The notes below the pieces were generated by a model. The model saw nothing but the letters and a program-made list of their open reading frames with translations, did not search any database and had not been told where the DNA came from. Position numbers and translations under genes: made by a program. A DNA stretch of 64,000 nt from Alphaproteobacteria bacterium CG1_02_46_17 (GTDB lineage Bacteria; Pseudomonadota; Alphaproteobacteria; Micavibrionales; Micavibrionaceae). The stretch lies in contig MNUG01000018.1 of NCBI GenBank assembly GCA_001871905.1, positions 1 through 64,000 of the forward strand, given 5' to 3'. Positions 29,912 through 39,630 of the stretch are shown piece after piece. Within the stretch, counting starts at the first letter, position 1. Each line of letters starts with the position of its first letter.

Positions 29912-30820
29912 TTATTTTTCAAAGGTAATTTCGGTACGACGGTTTGCTGGTTCGCGAACTTCATCGTCTGTTGGAACCATCAGGTTGTCTTCACCTTTGC
30001 TGTCAACTTTCAACAGGGAAGCTGGAACGCCACGGGCAATCAAACCGTCACGAACAGAGTTCGCACGTTTGGCTGACAGACGTTTGTTATATTGCTTGGA
30101 TCCTGATGTATCGGTGTAACCGGTAATTTCGATCGCAGAAATATTTTGTTTCTGGATTTCTGCCGCAACAGAATCGAGAACACTGGATCCGCCATTATCG
30201 ACTTTAGAAGAGTCGAAATCGAAGAAGACCAGATATTTCGCATCTTCAGGTGCCATTGGAGCAACCGGAGGGGCAATAGCTGTCACCGGAGGCATAACAT
30301 CTTCTGGAGGAGGAGCAATGTCGCCGCCCAGAGTGTTCAGAGCTTCAAAGAACTGGGATTTACAGCCGCTGATGTCTTCTTTTTGCCAGTTTTCTTCTTG
30401 CTGTTCGATCCAGCAGTCAAAACGGGCTTGTGCTACGGCTGCAACGCTAGGATTGGCTTCACGAGCCCCACGATCCAAAACACCAACCAATTTGGCGCGT
30501 GCTGCAGAAAGTTCTTCAATATGTTCTGGTTTCAGGTTCCAATCGGACACTGGCTCTGGAAGTACGATCTCACCAGATGATGCCGCGAGACCTTTGCGCG
30601 CAAAATGCAGCGCATCAGGATAATCAAACATGACATTTTGTTCGCGATTGGCGATGTCCCGATATTCGGAGGCCAATGCCTGAGTGAAGGGGCTGCCAAC
30701 AGCTTGGGCTTCATTCAAAGCCTCGACTTCAGATTGGCTTTTGAAACCCGTACATCCCGAAACGGCCAACGAGGTGGCTGCGACGAGGGTCATAAGGGCG
30801 ATTCCGCGGATGCTTTTCAT
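29912..30820 (-). CDS. OmpA-family lipoprotein
   Basis: Lipobox LAVSGC; C-terminal OmpA domain FFDFDSSKVD...ITGYTDTSGSKQYNKRLSAKRANSVRDGLIARGV...REPANRRTEI. Confidence 0.92.
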   Translation of the reverse strand: MKSIRGIALMTLVAATSLAVSGCTGFKSQSEVEALNEAQAVGSPFTQALASEYRDIANREQNVMFDYPDALHFARKGLAASSGEIVLPEPVSDWNLKPEHIEELSAARAKLVGVLDRGAREANPSVAAVAQARFDCWIEQQEENWQKEDISGCKSQFFEALNTLGGDIAPPPEDVMPPVTAIAPPVAPMAPEDAKYLVFFDFDSSKVDNGGSSVLDSVAAEIQKQNISAIEITGYTDTSGSKQYNKRLSAKRANSVRDGLIARGVPASLLKVDSKGEDNLMVPTDDEVREPANRRTEITFEK

Positions 30821-31238
30821 TGACTGCTCCATTAACCTTATAGTGTAGAAAAAAAAGAAAATTTACGAGAATTCAGTAAGATTCTCTGTAATTGTCTGTA
30901 GGTTTTACAAGGTAAGAGTGTTGTTTGTAAAGGTGCTTTTTCCTTAATTTGATTTTTTTAAGAGGAATTATCGAATTGTACGAAAGCTTATAGGCGCATG
31001 TTAGGGGGCGACAAAATGTTTTCTTGACATTTTAACAGAAATGGAACATTCTCCGCACCACCTTCGAGGGGCATTGTCATAAATGATTCGCTCACCGAGC
31101 AGACCGGTCTCCAGTTCCGGATATCCGTGGTAAATTTTAGAAAGCCATGTCGATAACTTCAGGAAGACCGCCCGACAAGGATAAAATAAATTAAAAAACG
31201 CAACCAAACAAAACAAAACCCTTAAGGAGTGTGAACGA

Positions 31239-31820
31239 ATGCAAAAACCGCTTGCAGGCATGACAGTGGCAATTCTCGTTGCCAACGGATTTAACGAAAT
31301 CGAAATGACAACTTTTCAAAGATCGGTTCTGGAAGCTGGCGGTAAGCCACAATTGGTAAGCGTTGAAAACTCTTTGGTAAATGGCTGGCGCGGCAGCAAC
31401 TGGGGTTTGAATCATCCCGTTGACAAACATCTGTGCGATGCCTTGGCTGCCGATTATGATATTCTGGTGATCCCTGGTGGCGTACGCAGTCACGACAAAC
31501 TGAAAAATACCGCCCACAGCAAGCGGTTCATCGGCGGCTTCATGGCGGCTTACAAGCCTATTATGGCAATCAGCGATGCGGTTGCATTGATGGCGGGTCT
31601 TGATATGCTGTCGGGCGTCATGGTGACAGGGCCGGAAGCCAATAAAGAATCAGTTGTTGCCTCTGGCGCTGTCTGGTCGGACAATGCCCCTGTTATTCAT
31701 CACAATCTCTTTTCTGGAGAATTCACAGAGGAGAACAAGTTTGAGTTGGTTGAAGGCTTTATTAATTTTGCCCATGATCAATATCTTGGTGATGATGAAG
31801 ATCAACAAGCTGCGGCCTAG
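31239..31820 (+). CDS. DJ-1/PfpI family protein
   Basis: MTVAILVANGFNEIEMTTFQRSVLEAGGKPQLVS; YDILVIPGGVRSHDKLKN. The Cys elbow appears non-canonical (PIMAISDAVALMAG). Confidence 0.85.
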   Translation: MQKPLAGMTVAILVANGFNEIEMTTFQRSVLEAGGKPQLVSVENSLVNGWRGSNWGLNHPVDKHLCDALAADYDILVIPGGVRSHDKLKNTAHSKRFIGGFMAAYKPIMAISDAVALMAGLDMLSGVMVTGPEANKESVVASGAVWSDNAPVIHHNLFSGEFTEENKFELVEGFINFAHDQYLGDDEDQQAAA

Positions 31821-31855
31821 TCCGTTGGTTTAATTTAGTTAGGAGAAACAACGCA

Positions 31856-32987
31856 GTGCGCGCAGACATTCAAGCATTGGTTGATGAAATCCAGTATGCC
31901 CTCCAACTGTTACGGAGGCATCTTTGACTGGAATGTTGCCATATCCCGTCTAGATGAACTGGAAGCGCTCTCTGCGGAACCCGATTTATGGGAAAATCCT
32001 GACAAAGCACAAACCCTGATGAAAGAGAAGAACCGTCTGGCCCAAAGGGTCGGCGAGGTTCGTCACGTCGAAACCACACTCAACGATAATGTCGAAATGA
32101 TTGCCTTGGCCGAAGCCGAGGGGGATGAGTCCTTGGTCGAGGAATCCTGCGCTCATATTAAGACGTTGGCCAAGGCTGCGCGCAAATTGCAGCTGCAAAG
32201 CCTTCTCTCTGGTGAAGCAGATGAAAACGGAGCCTATCTGGAAGTGAATGCTGGCGCAGGCGGGACGGAAGCTTGTGACTGGGCTGGAATGTTGCTGCGT
32301 ATGTATGTTCGCTGGGCAGAAAGTCATGGGTACAAGGTTTCGTATCTGGATGAAACCGAGGGTGATGGCGCGGGGATCAAATCGACCACTATCAAAGTCG
32401 AAGGGGCGCAAGCCTATGGATGGTTGAAGCACGAAAGTGGAGTTCATCGTCTGGTGCGGATCTCGCCGTTTGACTCACAGGCTCGTCGTCATACCAGTTT
32501 TGCATCCGTATCTGTTTCTCCGATTGTGGACGAGAATATTGAGATTGAGATTCTGGAAAAGGATTTACGGGTGGATACTTTCCGCTCCAGTGGAGCAGGG
32601 GGGCAGCACGTTAACCGGACAGACAGCGCTGTTCGTATTACTCATAATCCAACCGGAATTGTTGTGTCATGTCAGGCGCAAAGATCCCAGCACCAGAACC
32701 GCGCTTCCGCCATGGAAATGTTAAAGGCACGTTTATATGAGCGCGAACTCAAAATTCGTGAAGCGGTAAGTGATTCTCAATATGATTCAAAATCGGATAT
32801 CGGCTGGGGGCATCAAATTCGTTCTTATGTGCTTCAACCGTACCAGATGATCAAGGATCTCAGAACAGGGGTCGAGCGAACCGATTCCCAAACCGTTCTT
32901 GACGGGGATCTGGACGACTTCATGCATGCCTCGCTGGCTTTGAAGCTCGGTGGAGAAAATGCGGGCGAAATCTCTGATATTTCCTAG
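31856..32987 (+). CDS. prfB: peptide chain release factor 2, expressed by programmed +1 frameshift
   Basis: Frame 0 from GTG 31856: (M)RADIQALVDEIQYALQLLRRHL then TGA 31925-31927. The +1 frame continues DWNVAISRLDELEALSAEPDLW...; SGAGGQHVNRTDSAVRITHNPTGIVVSCQ (GGQ motif). Confidence 0.96.
31914..31928 (+). promoter_or_regulatory. prfB: RF2 programmed +1 frameshift signal
   Basis: GGAGG-CAT-CTT-TGA-C: internal Shine-Dalgarno, 3-nt spacer, slippery CTT, in-frame TGA followed by C. Confidence 0.95.
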
Positions 32988-33111
32988 AAAAATTCACTGG
33001 AATATTGTCGTCCAAAGCGTGCAATAGCATTGCAGAGCCGGCTATTCTGCGCTATGAAGTCACACTATAGTCACATGACAGGAATATCCGCTTATTCAAA
33101 AGGTTTCGAGG

Positions 33112-34152
33112 ATGAATATGATTCACAAACTTGGTTGCTCTCTTTTCGCATTGGCCGCACTGACATGCACGGCACCGGCACAGGCAGGTTTTGAGGTCAC
33201 ATTTGGTGGAAGTACGGACAACTCTTCTTTGCCGGTTCCTATGACGGCTGCCGAAGATAATACGACAGTTACACCAGATCAGGATTATAATCTGGCCAAA
33301 GGCATAGATGAACAGGCTCCGGCTTTGAAAGTTTTTAACGAACGTTATGTCCCTGATTCTATTCGCCAGAAATACAGTCTCCCTGAAAATGGGGCAGCAC
33401 AACCTTCACAAGCTTTATCATCCATGCCTCAACCCTTGACGGTTGAGACGATGGAGTCTTCATCATCTCAGGATCAAACTGCATTGGTTGTGACCAATCC
33501 CAAACATGAGGCAAGGGCCAAAGTGGTTGAAAGCTGGCGCGCCAGAAAAGGCGAGAATGTTCGTGATGTGCTGCGGCGTTGGTCTGAGCGGGAATCGATT
33601 GATTTGATGTGGGCTTCTCCTGATGCCCCAAATTTGAGTACTGAATTTTCCTATGTTGGAAGTTTTCAGGATGCGGTGAACCTACTTCTCAAGCAAAACG
33701 GGTTAAATGAACTCCACTCCCAATTCCGTTCCGAAGGCCTTTCTCCGGTAATGATGGAACCAGCGTCCACTGTGACCACCAATCTTCCCGTTCCCCAGCA
33801 GACATCTGCAACATCACCTGCGCCCACGACCAATGCTCTGTCGTCGATTTTTAAACCAGATAGAAATAAGTCCGGCTCTCCGGAAACCAGATGGTTTGCA
33901 CTCTCCGGAGCCCCGTTGGCTGAAGTGCTGAATGTCTGGGCCGAAGATGCAGGTGCCAGCGTAGTCTGGCAATCCGAGAAAAACTATGCCCTGCTAGAAT
34001 CCGTTTCTCAGGTGGGAACATTTGAAGAGGCTGTTTTTCACGCACTAAGCCAATATAACGACCAACAAATCAGACCGGTCGGAGAAATGTACACAGATGA
34101 ACAAGGTCACAAAATTTTGGTGATCAAAACGGATGCGTCATCACAGCTATAA
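33112..34152 (+). CDS. secreted protein with two TcpQ-like C-terminal domains
   Basis: Signal peptide MNMIHKLGCSLFALAALTCTAPAQA. Two copies: WRARKGENVRDVLRRWSERESIDLMW...YVGSFQDAVNLLL and WFALSGAPLAEVLNVWAEDAGASVVWQSEKNYALLESVSQVGTFEEAVFHAL. Confidence 0.75.
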   Translation: MNMIHKLGCSLFALAALTCTAPAQAGFEVTFGGSTDNSSLPVPMTAAEDNTTVTPDQDYNLAKGIDEQAPALKVFNERYVPDSIRQKYSLPENGAAQPSQALSSMPQPLTVETMESSSSQDQTALVVTNPKHEARAKVVESWRARKGENVRDVLRRWSERESIDLMWASPDAPNLSTEFSYVGSFQDAVNLLLKQNGLNELHSQFRSEGLSPVMMEPASTVTTNLPVPQQTSATSPAPTTNALSSIFKPDRNKSGSPETRWFALSGAPLAEVLNVWAEDAGASVVWQSEKNYALLESVSQVGTFEEAVFHALSQYNDQQIRPVGEMYTDEQGHKILVIKTDASSQL

Positions 34153-34181
34153 AAGATATCTAAAGACCAGAGGGGCAGAAT

Positions 34182-37055
34182 ATGAGCAAACGCAATCTTT
34201 CAGTAATGATAATAACCGGTTTTTTGGGATGCTCGGCGCTGGTGGCACCATCAACACCCTCTTGGGCTGCAACGTCCATCTCGGCAAAATCATCATGGGC
34301 AGTCAGCCGCGTGGCCAGCGTCACGCAGGGAAGTTACTGCACGATGGCACAAAAATATGATGATAATTCGATTATCAGCTTTGCCCGTAACGCTACTGGT
34401 GAATATTCATTGGCTCTTGATTTCCAGTCTCCGGTTTTTAAAGGTGGATCAAGCCAGACCCTGACACTCCAACCCGGAAACTCCAAAAAAGAAACCTTCA
34501 AGGTAACTCCACAATCGGAACAAGTGGTTGTGATTGCTCTGGGCAAAGATGAAACATTTTTCAAGTCGATCGAAACCGCGCCGACATTGTTGATCACCCT
34601 TGGCAGCATTGATTTGAATTACAAACTGGAACAGTTCAAGGATGGCCGGACAGAGCTTTCAACCTGTTTGGCAGGATTAAAATCTCCGGCTGTTTCTCCG
34701 GACGCAGAAAAAAATAATGTTGCTCCTGCCAGCGGAGAGACAAATGGGGAGATAGTTACCGCTTCGAATGACCCTAAGAAAGAGCCGAGTGTTGAAGGGT
34801 TGCTTGCGGCTCGTCCGAAACCATCCTTGGGGTCGGAACCAATCTCTTCGACTGAAACTTCTGCTCCCGTTACCAAAGTCGAGGCAGAGCCGATGGTGCC
34901 TGCTGTCGATCCACAACAGGTCGCAGAAAATGAAAAAAGAGTTCAGGACTTGATGACCGAGAATGCACAGTTGAAACGTGCGCTCAGCCAGTCCCGCCAG
35001 GATTTTGAAAATCAGTTGGCTCAGGCTCAAGGAGCCGCTGTGAGTGAGATGAAAGAAAAACTCATTGCGGCAAAAAGCGAAAATGAGCAGTTGCAAAAGC
35101 AGGTGACTGCCTTGAATGACTCAAAGTCTCAACCATCGGCAGAAACAACACAAGTTTTAAACCAGACTCAAGCCGAGGCGAAAAGACTGGCTCAACAAAT
35201 TGAAACGCTCAAATCAGAAAATATGACGCTTCGCAATCAAGTAGAAATTGCGGCGTCATCCAAGTCCCAAGATGACCAGCAAAAAGCCCAACAAAAACTA
35301 TTGGATGATAAAATTGCGGCATTGCAGACAGAAAATATAGCTCTCAAATCCGATCTCGAAAATTTAAGAAACCAGAAGCAAGAACTGGCGCAGGTTGTCA
35401 AAGCTGAGCCAGCTCAGGATCATTCGGTTGAATTGGACGCAGTGAAAAATAGACTGGCGTCCATTCAGGCAGAAAACCAGACCTTGAAAAACCAAGTGGC
35501 TCAAATGAGTGCCTCCTCGGCACAGATTCCGGTTCAAGAGGATGAAAACGCACTGCGTAAGGAAATTCGCACATTAAGAACCCAGCTCGAAACATTGGAA
35601 GGTGAAAAAGCTGCTCTTCAAGCCAGTTTCGAAAAGCTGCAAAAGGAATCAGAAAGCGGACAGTTGAAAAGTGCAGGTGGAAGCTGGGATCTGGAGCAGG
35701 CAACCCGCAGATATCAAGAAAGCCAACGCGAAATTCGTCGTTTGGGAGCTTTGCTGGATGAAGAGCATTTGAAATGCACTGCCGAGAAAAAAGAGATCGA
35801 AGCCATGCTCTTTGATCCTAAAATCGCAGATAGCGCTCAAATCTCCAAGCTTAACTCTTTGGAAGATTCTTTATCCGAACGGGATAGCCAGATCAAGGAT
35901 ATGCAAGCCAAACTGGAAACGATGAAGCAGGCTGCTTCACCGGAAAAAGACCAGCAGATCGCGCAATTGAAAACCAATTTGTCTGAGATCGAGAAGAAAT
36001 TCAACGATGCTGTTGATGCAAGAAATTCGGCTCAAAGTGATCTCGCTCAAATCAAGTCCGAACAGGCAAACCAAGCCGGAAAACTGGATGGGCAGGTCGC
36101 AGCGTTGAATTCACAAATTCAGGCCAGCACGGCGACGCTCAATGAAAAGAATGCAAAGCTGGCAGAAATGGAAACGCAGATAGCTTCCTTGCAAAAATCA
36201 GCTCAGGCAGGGAGTGCTGAAACCAATATCCAACTACAAAAATCACAAGCAGATATTGCAACCTTGAAGGCACAACTTGCAGAAAAAGAATCAAAAGTTG
36301 CATCTTTGGAAAGCCGATTGCTGGATACACAGAAACTTTCCCAAGAAGTTCATGCTGCGCAGACGCCACAAAAATCAAATGATGCACTTGTTGCGACCCT
36401 AAAAGAGGAGCTGGTTCAAAGAAGTTCCGAATTGGGACAGGCACAGGCAAAGCTGATTAGTCTGCAAGGAGAACTGGCACAACATCAGGCGCAAATCAAA
36501 GTGATGCAACAGCAATCACAATCTGTGGCACAACAGGTCGCGTATGTTCAACCGTCCTATGGGGCAGAGAATGCAACAGTGTCCGCTGCGGTGGACAAGG
36601 CCGATGCTGTGCTTTTCCCGTCTGCCCAACAATATACATCATTTCTGAAAACTGCCGGTGTGCCTCTTAAAGGTGGTTTAAGCGAAGTGTCTGGTGGTGA
36701 GTCTTCAAGTTATAAAGCATATAGCTGGAAGACCCAGAGCCTATACGGAAGTGTAGAAATGCGCAAAACGGAGAAGCTTTCGGCATTTGATTCTGTGGTG
36801 AGCCAATATCTGGCTCGTGCGAAATCAAGATGCAATGGAGACTTTGCCGCTGTCCCGTCCCAGACGAAGGCCGCAGGTGCTGTCCGGAGTGTGTCCTATG
36901 AAATTGCTTGTGTCGGGCAGGGAAGCTCAAGTTCTGCCTCGGTTCTGTTTACTTATGAAGAGGGGATTTTGGCTACAGTCGCGCATGAAGGTCGTGCCGA
37001 GGCGATGGATCTGGCAATTGACGCACGCGACAAGGTTGCGCAATCTTTTCGTTGA
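34182..37055 (+). CDS. long secreted coiled-coil protein, hypothetical
   Basis: 957 aa; Sec-type signal; central roughly 570-aa Q/E/K-rich heptad region with repeated (K/Q)xENxxL motifs; globular Cys-containing N- and C-terminal domains. Confidence 0.85.
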   Translation: MSKRNLSVMIITGFLGCSALVAPSTPSWAATSISAKSSWAVSRVASVTQGSYCTMAQKYDDNSIISFARNATGEYSLALDFQSPVFKGGSSQTLTLQPGNSKKETFKVTPQSEQVVVIALGKDETFFKSIETAPTLLITLGSIDLNYKLEQFKDGRTELSTCLAGLKSPAVSPDAEKNNVAPASGETNGEIVTASNDPKKEPSVEGLLAARPKPSLGSEPISSTETSAPVTKVEAEPMVPAVDPQQVAENEKRVQDLMTENAQLKRALSQSRQDFENQLAQAQGAAVSEMKEKLIAAKSENEQLQKQVTALNDSKSQPSAETTQVLNQTQAEAKRLAQQIETLKSENMTLRNQVEIAASSKSQDDQQKAQQKLLDDKIAALQTENIALKSDLENLRNQKQELAQVVKAEPAQDHSVELDAVKNRLASIQAENQTLKNQVAQMSASSAQIPVQEDENALRKEIRTLRTQLETLEGEKAALQASFEKLQKESESGQLKSAGGSWDLEQATRRYQESQREIRRLGALLDEEHLKCTAEKKEIEAMLFDPKIADSAQISKLNSLEDSLSERDSQIKDMQAKLETMKQAASPEKDQQIAQLKTNLSEIEKKFNDAVDARNSAQSDLAQIKSEQANQAGKLDGQVAALNSQIQASTATLNEKNAKLAEMETQIASLQKSAQAGSAETNIQLQKSQADIATLKAQLAEKESKVASLESRLLDTQKLSQEVHAAQTPQKSNDALVATLKEELVQRSSELGQAQAKLISLQGELAQHQAQIKVMQQQSQSVAQQVAYVQPSYGAENATVSAAVDKADAVLFPSAQQYTSFLKTAGVPLKGGLSEVSGGESSSYKAYSWKTQSLYGSVEMRKTEKLSAFDSVVSQYLARAKSRCNGDFAAVPSQTKAAGAVRSVSYEIACVGQGSSSSASVLFTYEEGILATVAHEGRAEAMDLAIDARDKVAQSFR

Positions 37056-37200
37056 ATTTCTTGATGATTTATAAAAAAAAGATACAATTTTATACAAATT
37101 GTAAATAAGCCGCTAACTATTTCATGTCACGATAGAGATAATAGCCTTCCTTTCTGCGCGTTGCAGGGTGGGGGCACAGGGAAAAAAAGGCTCATAAATT

Positions 37201-38922
37201 ATGGCGGATAGTAAGCTTTGGCTACAACATTTGGCATCTTCCTTGCGCGTCAGCCGTCAAGTTGCGTATTTATACCATCTTGAAGAAGACAGATATGAGT
37301 TTATTGGGGATGTCATGGGTGTTCTGGGTCTGCCCGAAGAAAGCTTCCCAAAGAATAAAGATGACTTCAAAAACATGGTCTCCGCCGAGGATCTGGTGGC
37401 GCGTCAATTATCCATTGCAGAGGCTCTGTCAAAGGTGACGGAGAAAGAAAAGACCTTTACCCTGCGGTATAAGCTGAGCAGGGCAGATGGAACTCTGGTT
37501 CCGGTGATCGAAACAGGAATCGCCAGACATGAAGTAGAAAGCAAAAAAACCACCATTCAGAGTTTGATGGCATTGGATGTTGAAACAATCCAACAGCAAA
37601 AAAGATTAAACCGCAAAATGGAGTTCAGAAATACCGCTTCCTCGGCTTTTAGTGGCAGTGAAGGCCGCCGCAGCTTGCTTGATGAATTGGAAAAAACTGT
37701 CAGTGAAGGAAAAGAAAAGGCCGGATTTTTGATTTTGGTTGGCCTTGACCGGATGTCACTGGTCAATGAAATTTATGGCAGCAATTTTGCAGATGACCTG
37801 ATTAATCTGGTTGAAAAGATGCTGAAGGTGCTGATCTCCGACAAAGCCGAGATGTTCCATGTGTCGGGGGATGTGTTTGGTCTGTTATTCAAAGATCGCA
37901 ATCCTGGCGAAATGCACGACATTGCGCATGAAATTCTTGAAGTTTTCTACAATCATTCTCTGGAAATTCAGGAACGGGCAATCCATCAGGTTGTTTCGAT
38001 CGGGGGAATCAGATTGCCCCAAAAAGAAATATCAGGATCTTCCCTTTTGAGTCGTGCCGAGTTGGCTCTCAATGACGCAAAAAACAAGGGACGTGGTTGC
38101 TTTATCGAATATTCCGAACGACTGGGTGAAGAGATCAATAATTTCCGTGATGTCTTGACGATAGGGGATACGTTTCTCAGGGGATTCAAAGATGGCCGCG
38201 TTAAAATGGCATTTCAGGGGATTGTAAATTCCCGAACCAATAACATCTCCTTTCATGAATGCCTGATCCGTTTAATTGATGAAAATGGAGAGGTTCATTC
38301 CGCCGGACAATTTATCGAGGCAATCGAGAAAATGGGACTAACGCGTCTGGTTGATAATTTTGCAACCCGTGAAGCTCTGCGCGAATTGAAAGATTTTCCA
38401 ACCATCTCTCTTTCGGTCAACGTGTCGAACCATACGTTCACCGACCCTGATTGGCTTAAAGTATTGACCATGGAATTGAGAGATCATCCGGATGTGGCGT
38501 CACGTCTGATTGTCGAGATCACCGAAAGTGTAGTGATGAGTGATGTCAACCAAACCATGCGGGTTATTCGTGCCGTGCAGGATTTGGGCTGTAAAATTGC
38601 TTTGGATGATTTCGGGGCTGGACAGACGGCGTTCACTCAATTGAAAGACCTGTCTTTGGATATTGTAAAAATTGATAAGTCATTTGTCCGTGAAATGGAG
38701 AAAGAAGAAAATAAACTTTTTATCCGTACCCTTCATTCTATGGCGTCCGCTATGGATCTGGAGACTGTGGGCAAAGGTGCAGAAACACTGGCAGAGGCCG
38801 ATCTTCTGGCCAAGGATGGAATAGATCATATTCAAGGATTTGTGTATGGGCTCCCGTCCATGGATCGCCCTTGGATTTTCCCTCATGTTCCTATTGATTT
38901 AACCGATGTAACCAAGCAATAA
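37201..38922 (+). CDS. GGDEF/EAL-domain protein (both domains appear degenerate)
   Basis: SGDVFGLLF at the GGDEF site; HECLIRL at the EAL site; SVNVSNHTF, LIVEITESVVM, KIALDDFGAGQTAFTQLKDLSLDIVKIDKSFV, HIQGFVYGLP. Confidence 0.9.
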   Translation: MADSKLWLQHLASSLRVSRQVAYLYHLEEDRYEFIGDVMGVLGLPEESFPKNKDDFKNMVSAEDLVARQLSIAEALSKVTEKEKTFTLRYKLSRADGTLVPVIETGIARHEVESKKTTIQSLMALDVETIQQQKRLNRKMEFRNTASSAFSGSEGRRSLLDELEKTVSEGKEKAGFLILVGLDRMSLVNEIYGSNFADDLINLVEKMLKVLISDKAEMFHVSGDVFGLLFKDRNPGEMHDIAHEILEVFYNHSLEIQERAIHQVVSIGGIRLPQKEISGSSLLSRAELALNDAKNKGRGCFIEYSERLGEEINNFRDVLTIGDTFLRGFKDGRVKMAFQGIVNSRTNNISFHECLIRLIDENGEVHSAGQFIEAIEKMGLTRLVDNFATREALRELKDFPTISLSVNVSNHTFTDPDWLKVLTMELRDHPDVASRLIVEITESVVMSDVNQTMRVIRAVQDLGCKIALDDFGAGQTAFTQLKDLSLDIVKIDKSFVREMEKEENKLFIRTLHSMASAMDLETVGKGAETLAEADLLAKDGIDHIQGFVYGLPSMDRPWIFPHVPIDLTDVTKQ

Positions 38923-38923
38923 A

Positions 38924-38947
38924 AAAACCGCCCCTTGGGGCGGTTTT
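38924..38947. terminator. bidirectional terminator between the EAL gene and phaR
   Basis: AAAACCGCCCC-TT-GGGGCGGTTTT. Confidence 0.88.
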
Positions 38948-38971
38948 ATTCAAATCTGCAAGAACAGAAAA

Positions 38972-39481
38972 TTATTCTTCATCTTTTTCGGTTTCTTTTT
39001 CGGATTTTTTACCGGGTATAGAGAAGTTCGAAAATGCCTTCATGGTTTGTTCAAACAATGCCATATTTTGTTTGCTCATTTCCTCAAAGCTGCTCATTGG
39101 GAAAATACCACCAAAAGACTTGTTCAGTTGCTCACGGAACTGACCTTGTTTTTGCGTGAATTCATTGAACGCCTGTTCAAGATAGTTAGGAACAAATTTG
39201 CCCATATTGTCGCCATAAAAGCCGATCAGTTGGCGCAGGAAATTTGTTGGCAAAAGATTTTGGCCGCCTTTTGATTCTTGTTCGACGATAATTTGTGTCA
39301 GAACGGAACGAGTCAGGTCATCCCCCGATTTTGCATCATAAACAACGAAGTCGTAACCTTCTTTGACCATCTGGCAGAGATCATCAAGAGTGACGTAGCT
39401 GCTGCGACCGGTGTCGTACAAACGACGGTTAGCATATTTTTTAATTACTGTGGGCTTGTCGCCCCCCTTTTTCGAAACCAT
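38972..39481 (-). CDS. phaR: polyhydroxyalkanoate synthesis repressor PhaR
   Basis: TVIKKYANRRLYDTGRSSYVTLDDLCQMVKEGYDFVVYDAKSGDDLTRSVLTQIIVEQE; NFLRQLIGFYGDNMGKFVPNYLEQAFNEF. Confidence 0.96.
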   Translation of the reverse strand: MVSKKGGDKPTVIKKYANRRLYDTGRSSYVTLDDLCQMVKEGYDFVVYDAKSGDDLTRSVLTQIIVEQESKGGQNLLPTNFLRQLIGFYGDNMGKFVPNYLEQAFNEFTQKQGQFREQLNKSFGGIFPMSSFEEMSKQNMALFEQTMKAFSNFSIPGKKSEKETEKDEE

Positions 39482-39630
39482 TGTCTTGCGCCTATGCTGT
39501 AAAATGTTGCAGGATCTTACCTATAGTTAAACACAAATTATTGTCCGTGACAAATATTTTGCTGCGCGGTATTTTGGAATGTCATAATAATGTTTCAACC
39601 TTTATTCAAAACAATCGCCCATAGGCCCTG

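Noticed and set aside
31001-31285. 94-aa minus-strand ORF in the OmpA/DJ-1 intergenic region
   Set aside because: Runs into the DJ-1 gene start region; no SD or domain; the region is better read as regulatory.
31881-31925. ATG 31881 as the start of prfB (MMKSSMPSNCYGGIF)
   Set aside because: This is the +1 frame upstream of the frameshift site; the zero-frame leader from GTG 31856 and the CTT-TGA-C signal explain the gene.
33020-33034. TGCAAT-AGC-ATTGCA inverted repeat upstream of the TcpQ-like gene
   Set aside because: Only 6 bp; expected by chance in this much sequence, and no supporting context.
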